Positions 7,835-16,877 of a stretch of 64,000 nucleotides of DNA are shown here, piece by piece (position 1 is the stretch's first letter; every line of letters begins with the position of its first letter). Under the pieces are notes generated by a model. The model worked only from the letters and a program-made list of their open reading frames with translations, was not told where the DNA came from and ran no database searches. The DNA is from YA12-FULL-51-18 sp041665305 (GTDB taxonomy: Bacteria; Elusimicrobiota; Elusimicrobia; Elusimicrobiales; UBA9959). Both the position numbers and the translations under genes were made by a program. The stretch is from contig JBAYJD010000003.1 of the NCBI GenBank assembly GCA_041665305.1, positions 33,345 to 97,344 of the forward strand, in the 5' to 3' direction.

Positions 7835-10210
7835 TCATTCCTTCAGCGCTTCCACGACTTTTAACAGCAGTTCATCCGGGGTGAAAGGTTTTTGCAGGTA
7901 ACCGGCTTTCGAACCGAGCACTTTTTCCAGTTCCTCTTCCTTATCCACATACCCCGACATGCAGAGGATCTTTGCCTGCGGATATTTGGAGGATACTTCT
8001 CCCGCGAGCTCTATCCCGCCCATGCCCGGCATAACGATGTCGGTGAGCAGGAGGTCGATGGGTTTTTTGCCTTCGGCCAGGATCCGCAAAGCCTGCGTCC
8101 CTTCGCACGCCTCAAGGACCGAATAACCCGCTCCGGACAGGACCCGTTTGGCTATCCCGCGCATGGACTCATCATCTTCGACCAGCAGAATGCGTCCTTT
8201 TCCGGCCGCCAAAACCGGGGCCGGCTCGGCCGCGGGGACGGACAGCTCCCCTTTAACCAAAGGGAAATAGAGCCTGAAAAGCGAGCCTTTCCCCGGTTCG
8301 CTTTCAACCTGGATCTCGCCGCCGCTCTGTTTTACTATCCCATAGACCGTCGACAAGCCGAGCCCCACGCCCTTGCCCATGGCCTTCGTGGTAAAAAAAG
8401 GCTCAAAGATCTTTTCCCTGAGAGCCCGGTCCATTCCGACCCCGGTATCTTCAACGCTCAGCGTCACATAGGAGCCGGGGGCGAGAGTCCCTCCCTCCGC
8501 CGCCGCGGGCGCGGCAAGCTCCAGACCGGAGGTTCCGATAATTATCTCCCCGCCAATCGGCATGGCGTCGCGGGCGTTCAGCACCAGGTTCAGGATAACC
8601 TGCTCAACCTGCCCGGGATCGACCTTCACAGCGCCCGCGTCCGGGCTAAGGTCGTAAGAAATGCACACATCCTCGTTGATAACCCTTTGCAGCATGCTCC
8701 CCAGTTCCTCTATGATGCCGTTGAGGTCCGTCACCCTGGTCTCAAGCACCTGCTTGCGGCTGAACGCCAGCAATTGCCGAACCAGGCTGGCCGCGCGCTC
8801 CGCAGCCCTGGTTATCTCATCCACATCCGCCAGCCTGGCGTCCCCGGCCTGAAAACTTTTACGCAGCAGTTCGGCGTACCCCATGACCGGGCCGAGCAGA
8901 TTGTTCAGGTCGTGGGCTATGCCGCCGGAAAGCTGCCCTATGGCGTCCAGCTTCTGCGTCCTGCGCAGGCGTTCCTCGCTGGCCCGCAGCGCGGCGTCGG
9001 CCAGCTTCCGTTCGGTGATATCGCGCACCGTGGACAAGATCAGCTTTTTTCCGGATACTACGACCACGCGGGCGTGGACCTCCAGCGGGATCATGCTTCC
9101 GTCTTTTTTAAAATGAGCGGTTTCAAAGATCTTTTCGCCTTTCTCCCTCAATTCTTTTATACGGGATTCCATAAGGCGGGCCTGCTCCGGGACATTCAAT
9201 GTCCGCAGGTTTATTTTAAGGATCTCATCCCTGGCGTAGCCGTGCGCGGCGCAGGCGGTTTCATTCACATAGACCAGGGTCCCGTCGAAATCATGCACTA
9301 TGATGGAATCGGCCGCGTTGTCCAGGTACAGGCCGCGTATCTTCACCTCCTCCTCGGCGCGCTTGCGCTCGGTGATATCCGTAAGCGTTATATGCCGCGC
9401 GCTCCGGCCTTTATACATGACGGGGAAACCCGCAAGCTCCACTTCCAGCGGCCGCCTGTCAAGCCGCATGATCTTTATTTCCATCACCGGCGTCTGCCGT
9501 TTTTCCGCCTGGGTCCGGACCAGCTGCTCTTTAACGAACTCCAAGCTTTCGGGAGCCACAAAATCGAGGACTCCCCGGCCGACTATCTCTTCCTGGCCTT
9601 TCGCGCCCAGTAATTTTGCCAGGGCCCTGTTGACATACAAAAATACGCCGCCGCCGTGGATGGCCATCGGTTCCGGAGCGGCTTCCACCAGTTCGTGATA
9701 GCGAGCGTCGCTTTCATCCAGGTTCCCCCGCACAGCCGCCAGTTCCCGTTCCTTGGCGTGCAGCTTGCGTGACAGGACCCGCAGGTAGCTTTTTTCCGCT
9801 TCCGCCGGGCCTGGAACGAGCCGAGGAGGAACGGCTTCGGTTCCGGTTTTAGCGAGCTCCGAACGGATAGCGTTCAGGATGTCGGAGAACTCCGCCGGTT
9901 TGGCTATGAATTTGGACGCGCCCAGGCTGTGGGCCAGTTCCTCCTCGTCTTTTTCGGGATGGGTGGCGGTATACAGGATCACCGGGATGCCTTTCAGTTC
10001 CTCATCCTCTTTTATCTCGCGGCAAAAAAGGAATCCGTCCATTTCCGGCATCATAACATCCGAAATGACGAGGTCCGGGGCCGAGGCGCGGGCCTTTTGC
10101 AGGCCTTCCACGCCGTTCACGGCGCGCTCGACGGCATATCCGTGCTTTACCAGCACGATCTCCATCAGGGCGCTGAAATCAGGATTATCCTCCACAACAA
10201 GTATTTTCAT
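7835..10210 (-). CDS. Hybrid sensor histidine kinase (REC-PAS-PAS-HisKA-HATPase-REC)
   Basis: 791 residues with no obvious membrane segment, so probably cytoplasmic. Domains: receiver 1-120 (phospho-acceptor D51 in ISDVMMPEMDG), coiled-coil linker 135-170, PAS 1 about 170-285, PAS 2 about 290-400, HisKA with H433 in GGIAHDLNNLLG, HATPase about 520-652 (N box ILNLVLNARDAM, G boxes DTGVGM and GKGVGLGLS), C-terminal receiver 672-791 (D724 in LLTDIVMPGMGG). The arrangement lets input arrive through the N-terminal receiver and leave through the C-terminal one, or the latter may regulate the kinase. No DNA-binding partner is next to it. Its start overlaps the end of the upstream deacetylase gene by 26 bases, so the two are co-transcribed. 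Confidence 0.93.
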   Translation of the reverse strand: MKILVVEDNPDFSALMEIVLVKHGYAVERAVNGVEGLQKARASAPDLVISDVMMPEMDGFLFCREIKEDEELKGIPVILYTATHPEKDEEELAHSLGASKFIAKPAEFSDILNAIRSELAKTGTEAVPPRLVPGPAEAEKSYLRVLSRKLHAKERELAAVRGNLDESDARYHELVEAAPEPMAIHGGGVFLYVNRALAKLLGAKGQEEIVGRGVLDFVAPESLEFVKEQLVRTQAEKRQTPVMEIKIMRLDRRPLEVELAGFPVMYKGRSARHITLTDITERKRAEEEVKIRGLYLDNAADSIIVHDFDGTLVYVNETACAAHGYARDEILKINLRTLNVPEQARLMESRIKELREKGEKIFETAHFKKDGSMIPLEVHARVVVVSGKKLILSTVRDITERKLADAALRASEERLRRTQKLDAIGQLSGGIAHDLNNLLGPVMGYAELLRKSFQAGDARLADVDEITRAAERAASLVRQLLAFSRKQVLETRVTDLNGIIEELGSMLQRVINEDVCISYDLSPDAGAVKVDPGQVEQVILNLVLNARDAMPIGGEIIIGTSGLELAAPAAAEGGTLAPGSYVTLSVEDTGVGMDRALREKIFEPFFTTKAMGKGVGLGLSTVYGIVKQSGGEIQVESEPGKGSLFRLYFPLVKGELSVPAAEPAPVLAAGKGRILLVEDDESMRGIAKRVLSGAGYSVLEACEGTQALRILAEGKKPIDLLLTDIVMPGMGGIELAGEVSSKYPQAKILCMSGYVDKEEELEKVLGSKAGYLQKPFTPDELLLKVVEALKE

Positions 10211-11150
10211 CTTTTTTCCCCCGGCGCCGGTTTTTCCCGGCCCCGGCCTTCCGCCACAAGCGGACCGCCGCTTTTATGGTATTAGCGTGCAGGCGCGCCG
10301 TCTCGGAGAACTTCGCTGCGTAACCGCCGCTCAGAACGACCGCGACCGGAACCTTTCTTTTAAAACACGCGCCGAAAACAAGCTCGTCCCGCGCCGAAAC
10401 CCCGGCCATGGTCAGCTTTAAGCCTCCCAGCAGGTCATGCTTATAGACATCCACGCCGGCATTGTAGATCACAAGGTCCGGGCGGGACCTCCGGAACACC
10501 TCCGGCAGACGCGCGCGAAGAAGCTTTAAATATTCCAGGTCCCCCGCCCCGGGAGGCAGGGCCAGGTCCAGGGAGCTTTTTTCCCCTGCGCCGGGATAAA
10601 GGTCCCGCTGGTGCATTGAAAAAGTAAAAACATCCTTATCGCCCCTGAAGATCGACGCCGTACCGTTGCCCTGATGAACATCCAGATCTATCACAAGCGC
10701 CCGTTTTATTTTTTTCAAACCGCGCAGCTTGTTCACGGCCACGGCGAGATCGTTCAAAAGGCAGAAACCCTCCCCGTGGTCCGCGAAGGCGTGATGCGCA
10801 CCGCCTCCGCAGTTGACGCCCAGACCGGCGCGCAGGGCCTGGCAGGCCGCCAGGATGGTCCCGCCCACGCTCATTAAATGGGCTTCAAGGACTTTCTTCG
10901 TGATCTTCAACTCGGCCCTGGCGGCGTCCGCGGCCGTAAGCTTTCCGCTCAAAACTTTTTCCACCCAGGCGCCGGTGTGAGCGAGCTCCAGGTCTTCCCG
11001 GGAAGGGCGGCGCGGCCGGACGATGTCGGCAACCGCCGCGGTCTTTTCCTTTAAAAGCAATTTAAGAGCCGCTTCGAACTTCCCGGCCTTAAAAACATGG
11101 CCGCAGCCCGGGACAGTATATTTTTTTGAAAAAACGATAGGGATACCCAT
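10185..11150 (-). CDS. Histone deacetylase-like (AcuC/HDAC superfamily) hydrolase
   Basis: 321 residues from the ATG at 11150 (GGGGGAG upstream); a TTG at 11198 would be an alternative start but adds a Pro/Gly-rich stretch typical of read-back. Zinc-dependent deacetylase of small acetylated amines or acetyl-lysine. Visible are the paired active-site histidines in GGGAHHAF, the zinc-binding DLDVHQGNGT, the second metal Asp in NAGVDVYKHD, and LSGGY near the end. The motif pattern is closest to class IV (HDAC11-like) and bacterial AcuC-like proteins. It lies between lnt and the hybrid kinase and overlaps the latter. A role in protein deacetylation or acetoin use is inference only. Confidence 0.88.
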   Translation of the reverse strand: MGIPIVFSKKYTVPGCGHVFKAGKFEAALKLLLKEKTAAVADIVRPRRPSREDLELAHTGAWVEKVLSGKLTAADAARAELKITKKVLEAHLMSVGGTILAACQALRAGLGVNCGGGAHHAFADHGEGFCLLNDLAVAVNKLRGLKKIKRALVIDLDVHQGNGTASIFRGDKDVFTFSMHQRDLYPGAGEKSSLDLALPPGAGDLEYLKLLRARLPEVFRRSRPDLVIYNAGVDVYKHDLLGGLKLTMAGVSARDELVFGACFKRKVPVAVVLSGGYAAKFSETARLHANTIKAAVRLWRKAGAGKNRRRGKKDENTCCGG

Positions 11151-11194
11151 ATAAAATATCCGCTCCCCCGGAGCCCGGCCGGGGGCGTCCCGGC

Positions 11195-12721
11195 TCAAAC
11201 TATGATCAGCGCCAGCAGAAAAGCGGCCATGATCAGCAGGCCTACCGCTGCGAACGATCCCCCGTGCGCCGTGTATATACTGGGACCGAGACCCGTGTAA
11301 ACCGGGACCTTTACCGCCAGGACGCCGTATTCGTTCAGGTCCTTCCTGGCCAGTACGCGGCCCCAGGGATCTATCACGGCCGAAATGCCGTTATTGGCCG
11401 CGCGCATCACCGGCTTCCTGGTTTCCACGGCCCGGAAAATGTTGACGAGAAAATGCTGGCAGGGCGCCGCGGTGTCCAGATACCAGCCGTCGTTGGTGAT
11501 GTTAAAAAAAACATCCGCTCCCTCCCGCGCGTCCGCCGTGAAAAGATACGGAAATATCGATTCGTAACAGATAGCCGCGCCCAGCCTGAGCCCCTTGAAC
11601 TCGAACAGCTTCTGCCGCAGCGCGCCCTGCGTGAATTCTCCCAGGGCCGCCACAGGCGCTATATATTTTCCCAGGAATCCGCGCAGCGGCACATATTCCC
11701 CGAACGGCACCAGCCGCCTTTTATTGTAGGAGGCCAGGATCTCTCCGCCGGGGTCCAGCAGGAAGGCGGCCACATGCCTCCCTCCGCCGCGCGAAACCGA
11801 CCCCACCACGCTGTAGCCGCCGGTCTTTTTGGAAACGGTTTTAAGCCAGTCCGCGCAGAACGGATCGTCTATCCAGCCCGGCAGGGCGTTCTCCGGCCAG
11901 AGCACCAGCTCCGCGTCTTTGAGGCCGTCCGTCAGAATCTCTAGTTTGCGCCGGATCTCGCCGGCTTTCCGTTCGTCCCATTTGTCATAGAGCGTGATCG
12001 AAGGCTGAAGGAGGACCGCGTTGATGGATCTATCCGGGACCAAAGCCGACGCGGCGGCCAGTTCCTGCCGGCCGTAAAGCCAGAGACCGGCCAGCAGCAG
12101 CGGGGCCGGGGCGAACCGCGCGAGCCTCGCGCCAAGCCCGTCGCGGGACCAAAGCAGGACGCCGGACAGCGCGCCGGTAAAACAAACGGCCGCGCTAAGC
12201 CCGTAAACCCCGGTGACCGAAACCAGCTGGATGATCGGAGTATGTTCCCATTGCGTGTAACCCAGCATGAACCAGGGGAACCAGACCGCCTTAAGGCTCA
12301 AATAAACCTTGCCGTACTCCATCAAGGCCCAGCTCGCGGCGAAAATATACGGCCACACCCGGGGGCCGGTCCTTTTAAGATAAAAGCCGAACGCTGCCGT
12401 CAGGACGAATTCCGCCGACATCACCAGGCTCAAAGCCGCCAGGCCGAAGATCGAGACCGCCGGGACGACGCCGCCGGCGCGCATGGTGGGATAGACCCAG
12501 TAAAGGATCCCGGCATAAAAAAGGAAGCCGGCCGTAAGACCGGCCAGCAGGGCCTGCCGAAGCCGTTTTGCCCTCCAGAGGGCGATGGTGAACGGAGCCA
12601 GCGCGACCCAGGCCAGCCAGCCCCAACTGAATTTAGGGTAGCTCAGGACCAGCAGCAGGGAAGTGGCGGCGGGGAGCAGGAAAACGGCAAAAAGAGCTTC
12701 TCTCTTTTCGCTATGCTCCAT
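11195..12721 (-). CDS. lnt: Apolipoprotein N-acyltransferase, copy 1
   Basis: 508 residues. Transfers the third acyl chain to the N-terminal cysteine of lipoproteins at the periplasmic face of the inner membrane. About seven N-terminal membrane segments (to roughly residue 215) precede a nitrilase-fold domain with the expected triad: E277 in WPENALPGW, K334 in SYNKRRLVPFGEY, C385 in AAICYESIF; these positions fall very close to those of the E. coli enzyme. A last membrane segment closes the protein. Its start overlaps the end of secA by 11 bases, so translation is likely coupled. A second lnt gene lies at 38631. Confidence 0.95.
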   Translation of the reverse strand: MEHSEKREALFAVFLLPAATSLLLVLSYPKFSWGWLAWVALAPFTIALWRAKRLRQALLAGLTAGFLFYAGILYWVYPTMRAGGVVPAVSIFGLAALSLVMSAEFVLTAAFGFYLKRTGPRVWPYIFAASWALMEYGKVYLSLKAVWFPWFMLGYTQWEHTPIIQLVSVTGVYGLSAAVCFTGALSGVLLWSRDGLGARLARFAPAPLLLAGLWLYGRQELAAASALVPDRSINAVLLQPSITLYDKWDERKAGEIRRKLEILTDGLKDAELVLWPENALPGWIDDPFCADWLKTVSKKTGGYSVVGSVSRGGGRHVAAFLLDPGGEILASYNKRRLVPFGEYVPLRGFLGKYIAPVAALGEFTQGALRQKLFEFKGLRLGAAICYESIFPYLFTADAREGADVFFNITNDGWYLDTAAPCQHFLVNIFRAVETRKPVMRAANNGISAVIDPWGRVLARKDLNEYGVLAVKVPVYTGLGPSIYTAHGGSFAAVGLLIMAAFLLALIIV

Positions 12722-15359
12722 GGCACTTCTTGTATTTCTTGCCGGAACCGCAGGGGCAGGGATCGTTCCTGCCGGCTTTAAGATTGGCGTATTTCTCCTG
12801 CTGCTTTTTTTTGGACGTTAAATTGCCGCCCTGCGCCGCGCCGGACCGGTCGTCCCCGGCGGTCCGCCCCTCCGCCGCCCCTTCCCTCGTTACAATGGGC
12901 CGGGCCGCGGCCGCGGGGGGGAGCTGGACCCTGAAAACATATTCGACCATCTGGTCCCTGACGCGGGCGAGCATCTTCTCGAACATGTCGTAGGACTCCC
13001 TCTGGTACTCTATCAGCGGGTCCTTCTGGCCGTAAGCCCGCAGCCCCACGCCTTTCTTCAGGTGATCCAGGTCGTAGAGGTGGTTTTTCCAGATATGGTC
13101 GATGATCTGGAGCAGCAGCACGCGCTGCATCTCGTTAAAGTTCATTCCGCGTTCGGAAAATTCACGGACGCGGTTCTCGTAGGCTTTCTCCACTTTTTCG
13201 CGTAATTCGGCTTTAAGGCCGGACTGCTGCATGGCGTGCAGCTGGTCTGCGGTGTATTCCAGGCCGAACCCGAAGGTTTTGACCAGGTAGATATTGAGAT
13301 TCTCCATGTTCCAGAGCTGGGAGGACTGATCGGCCGGGGCGCACAGGTCCACGGTCTCCTCCACTCCCTCCTGGATCATGCTCTTGACGCGGGCTGAAAC
13401 TTCCGCGCCGTCTAGGATCACGTTCCTCAGCTCATAAACGGCCATGCGCTGCTTGTTCATGACATTGTCGTAATCCAGCAGCTGCTTGCGGGCGTCGAAG
13501 TTCATGCCCTCCACCCGCTTCTGGGCGCCTTCTATCTGACGGCTGACCAGGGCGGACTCTATGACCTCCCCTTCCTCCATGCCCAGCTTCTCCATGATCA
13601 TGGAGATCCTGTCCGACCCGAACAGCCGCATCAGATCGTCCTCCAGGGACACATAAAAGACCGAGGAACCGGAATCGCCCTGGCGGGCGCAGCGGCCGCG
13701 CAGCTGATTGTCCACGCGGCGGGACTCATGGCGCTCGGTGCCCATGACATGCAGTCCGCCTACCGAGGCCACATAGTCGTGGTTGGCCTCGTCCGGGGGA
13801 TTGCCGCCTAAAACTATGTCGGTGCCGCGGCCGGCCATATTGGTGGCAATCGTCACCTGGCTCTTCCTGCCGGCCTGGGCTATGATCTGGGCTTCCATCT
13901 CGTGGTATTTGGCGTTCAGCACCTCGTGGGGCACGCCTTTATGGCGCAGCATCGCGGAAAGTTTTTCCGATTTATCTATGGAACGGGTGCCCACCAGCAT
14001 AGGCTGCCCTTTCTTCCAGCGCTCCTCTATCTCCGAAACGATGGCGTTGTTCTTTTCCCGTTCGGTCCGGTAGATCCGGTCCGGCGAATCCTGCCTGATC
14101 ATGGGGCGGTTCGGCGGGATCTCCACCACATCCAGCTTATAGATCTCCCAGAATTCGTCGGCCTCGGTCAGGGCTGTGCCGGTCATGCCGGAAAGCTTGC
14201 CGTACAGTTTGAAGTAGTTCTGGAAAGTTATGGTCGCGAGGGTCTGGTTCTCTTCCTTGATGCGGAGGTTTTCCTTGGCCTCTATGGCCTGATGTAGGCC
14301 GTCCGACCAGCGGCGGCCCGGCATCAGGCGGCCCGTGAACTCGTCGACGATGATGATCTCACCCTCCTTCACCACATACTCCACATCTTTCTTGAAGAGA
14401 TGGTAGGCGCGCAGGGCCTGGTTGAGGTGATGGACCCATTCCGCGCCCACATCGTCGTAAATATTGCCCACGCCGAGGATCTTCTCGGCCTTCTTGACCC
14501 CTTCTTCGCTCAGGATGACGGAATGGTTCTTCTCGTCTATGACGGCGTCATAGCCCACGGCCAGGTCCGTGCCGTCGCGCTTGGCGTCGATCTCCTCCTT
14601 CTCGGTTATGAACCGTACGTTCAGCAGCGGGATGACGCGGTTTACGATGTAGTATTTATCCGTGGATTCCTCGGCCGGGCCGGAAATAATAAGGGGGGTG
14701 CGGGCCTCGTCGATCAGGATGGAGTCCACTTCGTCCACGATGGCGTAGTTGCGCGAACGCATGACCCGCTCGGACTTGTCCATGACCATATTGTCGCGCA
14801 GATAGTCGAAGCCTATCTCATTGTTGGTGACATAGGTGATATCGCAATTGTACATGGCCCGGCGCTCCTCGTTGCGCATGTCGTGCTGCACGAAGCCGAC
14901 GGTGAGGCCCAGGAATTCGTGCACGGGCCCGATCCAGAAACGGTCGCGTTTGGCCAGGTAATCGTTCACGGTCACCACATGGACGCCGGCGCCCGTAAGA
15001 GCGTTGAGATAAGCGGCGAGGGTGGCCACCAGCGTCTTGCCCTCTCCGGTGCGCATCTCGGCGATCTTCCCCTTATGCAGGATGATGCCGCCGATCAGCT
15101 GCACATCGTAATGGCGCATTTTCAGCGTCCTTTTGGAGGATTCGCGGACCACGGCGAAAGCTTCCGGCAGGAGGTCGTCCAAAGTTTCGCCTTTGGCGAG
15201 GCGCTCCCGGAATTCCACGGTCTTGGAACTGAGCTGTCCGTCGGAAAGTTTGGAGTATTCATCCTCCAGCGCGTTTATCTGCGCCACAATGGGATGGATC
15301 TTCTTCAGATCCCTTTCGCTCTTGGAGCCTATGATGGATTCAACAAGTTTTTTAAGCAT
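12711..15359 (-). CDS. secA: Preprotein translocase ATPase SecA
   Basis: 882 residues from the ATG at 15359, which follows GAGGA; the frame is open to 15392 but the family begins at MLKKLVESIIG. Motor ATPase that drives preproteins through SecYEG. Walker A MRTGEGKTL (about 102-110), DEAD-like helicase motif VDEVDSILIDEARTPLI, preprotein-binding domain, second nucleotide-binding domain with TNMAGRGTDI, and a C-terminal zinc SEC-C motif (NDPCPCGSGKKYKKCHG) that binds SecB or ribosomes in other bacteria. First gene of the minus-strand run secA-lnt-deacetylase-kinase. Confidence 0.98.
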   Translation of the reverse strand: MLKKLVESIIGSKSERDLKKIHPIVAQINALEDEYSKLSDGQLSSKTVEFRERLAKGETLDDLLPEAFAVVRESSKRTLKMRHYDVQLIGGIILHKGKIAEMRTGEGKTLVATLAAYLNALTGAGVHVVTVNDYLAKRDRFWIGPVHEFLGLTVGFVQHDMRNEERRAMYNCDITYVTNNEIGFDYLRDNMVMDKSERVMRSRNYAIVDEVDSILIDEARTPLIISGPAEESTDKYYIVNRVIPLLNVRFITEKEEIDAKRDGTDLAVGYDAVIDEKNHSVILSEEGVKKAEKILGVGNIYDDVGAEWVHHLNQALRAYHLFKKDVEYVVKEGEIIIVDEFTGRLMPGRRWSDGLHQAIEAKENLRIKEENQTLATITFQNYFKLYGKLSGMTGTALTEADEFWEIYKLDVVEIPPNRPMIRQDSPDRIYRTEREKNNAIVSEIEERWKKGQPMLVGTRSIDKSEKLSAMLRHKGVPHEVLNAKYHEMEAQIIAQAGRKSQVTIATNMAGRGTDIVLGGNPPDEANHDYVASVGGLHVMGTERHESRRVDNQLRGRCARQGDSGSSVFYVSLEDDLMRLFGSDRISMIMEKLGMEEGEVIESALVSRQIEGAQKRVEGMNFDARKQLLDYDNVMNKQRMAVYELRNVILDGAEVSARVKSMIQEGVEETVDLCAPADQSSQLWNMENLNIYLVKTFGFGLEYTADQLHAMQQSGLKAELREKVEKAYENRVREFSERGMNFNEMQRVLLLQIIDHIWKNHLYDLDHLKKGVGLRAYGQKDPLIEYQRESYDMFEKMLARVRDQMVEYVFRVQLPPAAAARPIVTREGAAEGRTAGDDRSGAAQGGNLTSKKKQQEKYANLKAGRNDPCPCGSGKKYKKCHGA

Positions 15360-15477
15360 AGTGTCCTCGATAAAAACGGCGAAAAAAATCAATCAGTTAT
15401 ATTGTGCCAAAATACCCCCCCCCGACTCAATAGGACCGGCCGCCCCGGCCGCGCGGATTATATTGTAAAATCTGGAG

Positions 15478-16020
15478 ATGCCGCATGACCCGCACGACGA
15501 TTCCGGAAGCGGCCGGAACAGCCCGTTGGAAACTTTCGGCAGACCGGCCCTGAGCGCGGCGCTTTTTCTTTTTTATCTGAGATGGTTCGGCGTTGAAAAC
15601 TATTTTTCCCCGCTGGACCACATAAATCTCGCCTTCCACGAAGCCGGGCATCTTTTCCTGGGCCTTTTCGGGCGCTTCATCATGATGTCGGGCGGGACCA
15701 TATTCCAGCTGCTCATGCCCGCGATCTGCGCGGTCCACCTATGGCGCCGGGGAAGCCGTCTCGGCTGGCAATTGTGCGTTTTCTGGTTCGGGGAAAATCT
15801 TTTAAACATCAGCGTCTACGCCGGGGACGCGATCAGGCAGGCCCTGCCGCTGGTCGGCGGCGGGGAGCACGACTGGACCTACCTGCTGACGGAAACCCAT
15901 CTTATAGCGCATACCCCGGCCGTGGCCCGGGCCCTCTTCACGGCCGGTTCCGCGGTTATCTTCTGGAGCCTGTACCTCCTCGGGCGGGACGGGATCCGCC
16001 CGCCGCGGCCGGAGGAATGA
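15478..16020 (+). CDS. Small membrane protein with HExxH motif (possible M50-like metallopeptidase)
   Basis: 180 residues; GGAG lies just before the ATG. The sequence LAFHEAGHLFLG (near residue 55) is a zinc-peptidase HExxH in a hydrophobic segment, followed by GGTIFQLLMPAICA, which resembles the GG..Q...P stretch of site-2-protease-like families. At least three further hydrophobic segments follow. The usual second M50 motif (NxxPxxxxDG) is not visible; the third ligand could be one of the later acidic residues. It is a lone plus-strand gene between divergent secA and the convergent methyltransferase. Substrate unknown; a non-catalytic relative is possible. Confidence 0.65.
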   Translation: MPHDPHDDSGSGRNSPLETFGRPALSAALFLFYLRWFGVENYFSPLDHINLAFHEAGHLFLGLFGRFIMMSGGTIFQLLMPAICAVHLWRRGSRLGWQLCVFWFGENLLNISVYAGDAIRQALPLVGGGEHDWTYLLTETHLIAHTPAVARALFTAGSAVIFWSLYLLGRDGIRPPRPEE

Positions 16021-16054
16021 ACGGCCTCCTGCGCGCACAGACCTCCCAAACCTG

Positions 16055-16876
16055 TCAGCGCCGGTCCGGCGCGGGACCGGCTTTAAAAACGAATTCATTG
16101 CAGCCGTGCCCCCGCACGGGACGCTGGGTTACGAGCGAAAAGCCGCGCCCGGCGCAAAAATCCATCACGGACGCCGGGGACGCGACCTCAAAAGGAAAAC
16201 CGCCGACCCAGTCTATGACATCGTGCCAGGCCGACATTCCTCTGCGGCCGCGATAAGCCCTCAGCGTTGAGAACATCCGCCCTTTCAGCAGGTCCCTGAC
16301 CGAGGTAAGGAACCAGAAACGCAGAAAGAACGCCGCCGCGTAAACCGGGCGCAGCGCCGCCGGCAGATGGTTATAGGTCTTTTTAACCAGCTTCCAGAAA
16401 GCGCTGGGCAGCCCCTGGTCGTTGGCGAGAGCGATGAACAAGATCCCGTCCGGTTTCACCATGCCGGCGGCCATCTCCACGGCCTTCCACAATTCGCCGG
16501 TATGATGCAGCACTTCCCAGGAACAAACATGATCGAATTTCCCCAGGCTCGCCACGAAGGCCTGATCCAGGATGGACCCCGGCACTACGGACCACTCCCC
16601 GGCGCCCGGAGCGTACCTGGTTTTCACTTCCAAAGCGGCGGCGACGCAGCCTTCATCATAGTCGAAAGAAACCACGCGCGAAGCGCCGAGGCGCAAAGCC
16701 GCCAGTGAGAACAGCCCGCTGCCGCAGCCGATATCGACAAAAGTTTTGTCCCTCAGGGCGTTTTTTCCGAGCATTTCCTCAAGGGAGAGCTCGGCCGCGC
16801 GGATACGATCCTCGTTAATACACGAAATATAGCCTTTCCAATTCTCTCCGAACCCGAATTGAACGGTTGCTCCCAT
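16055..16876 (-). CDS. Class I SAM-dependent methyltransferase of the polysaccharide cluster
   Basis: 273 residues. Start at 16876 follows GGAGGAA and sits one base after the flippase stop codon, so the two are coupled; an upstream in-frame start would lie inside the flippase gene. Rossmann motif I is FVDIGCGSGLFSLAALRLGA (about residues 45-64), with the later acidic motif VVSFDYDEG and a post-I HVCSWEVLHHTGELW. The C-terminal half contains a hydrophobic stretch (LRPVYAAAFFLRFWFLTSV). Last gene of the cluster running from 25369; it probably methylates a sugar or lipid-linked glycan, which is inferred from context. Confidence 0.85.
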   Translation of the reverse strand: MGATVQFGFGENWKGYISCINEDRIRAAELSLEEMLGKNALRDKTFVDIGCGSGLFSLAALRLGASRVVSFDYDEGCVAAALEVKTRYAPGAGEWSVVPGSILDQAFVASLGKFDHVCSWEVLHHTGELWKAVEMAAGMVKPDGILFIALANDQGLPSAFWKLVKKTYNHLPAALRPVYAAAFFLRFWFLTSVRDLLKGRMFSTLRAYRGRRGMSAWHDVIDWVGGFPFEVASPASVMDFCAGRGFSLVTQRPVRGHGCNEFVFKAGPAPDRR

Positions 16877-16877
16877 A

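Noticed and set aside
7892..9613. 573-residue open frame on the plus strand
   Set aside because: Shadow of the hybrid kinase gene. No plausible domain, and composition is typical of antisense frames.
15412..15423. Run of cytosines upstream of secA and the HEAGH gene
   Set aside because: Could be a phase-variable tract, but it is in a non-coding region about 55-65 bases from both starts and there is no second sign; single homopolymers also arise from sequencing error.
14400..15488. 362-residue open frame on the plus strand
   Set aside because: Antisense to secA.
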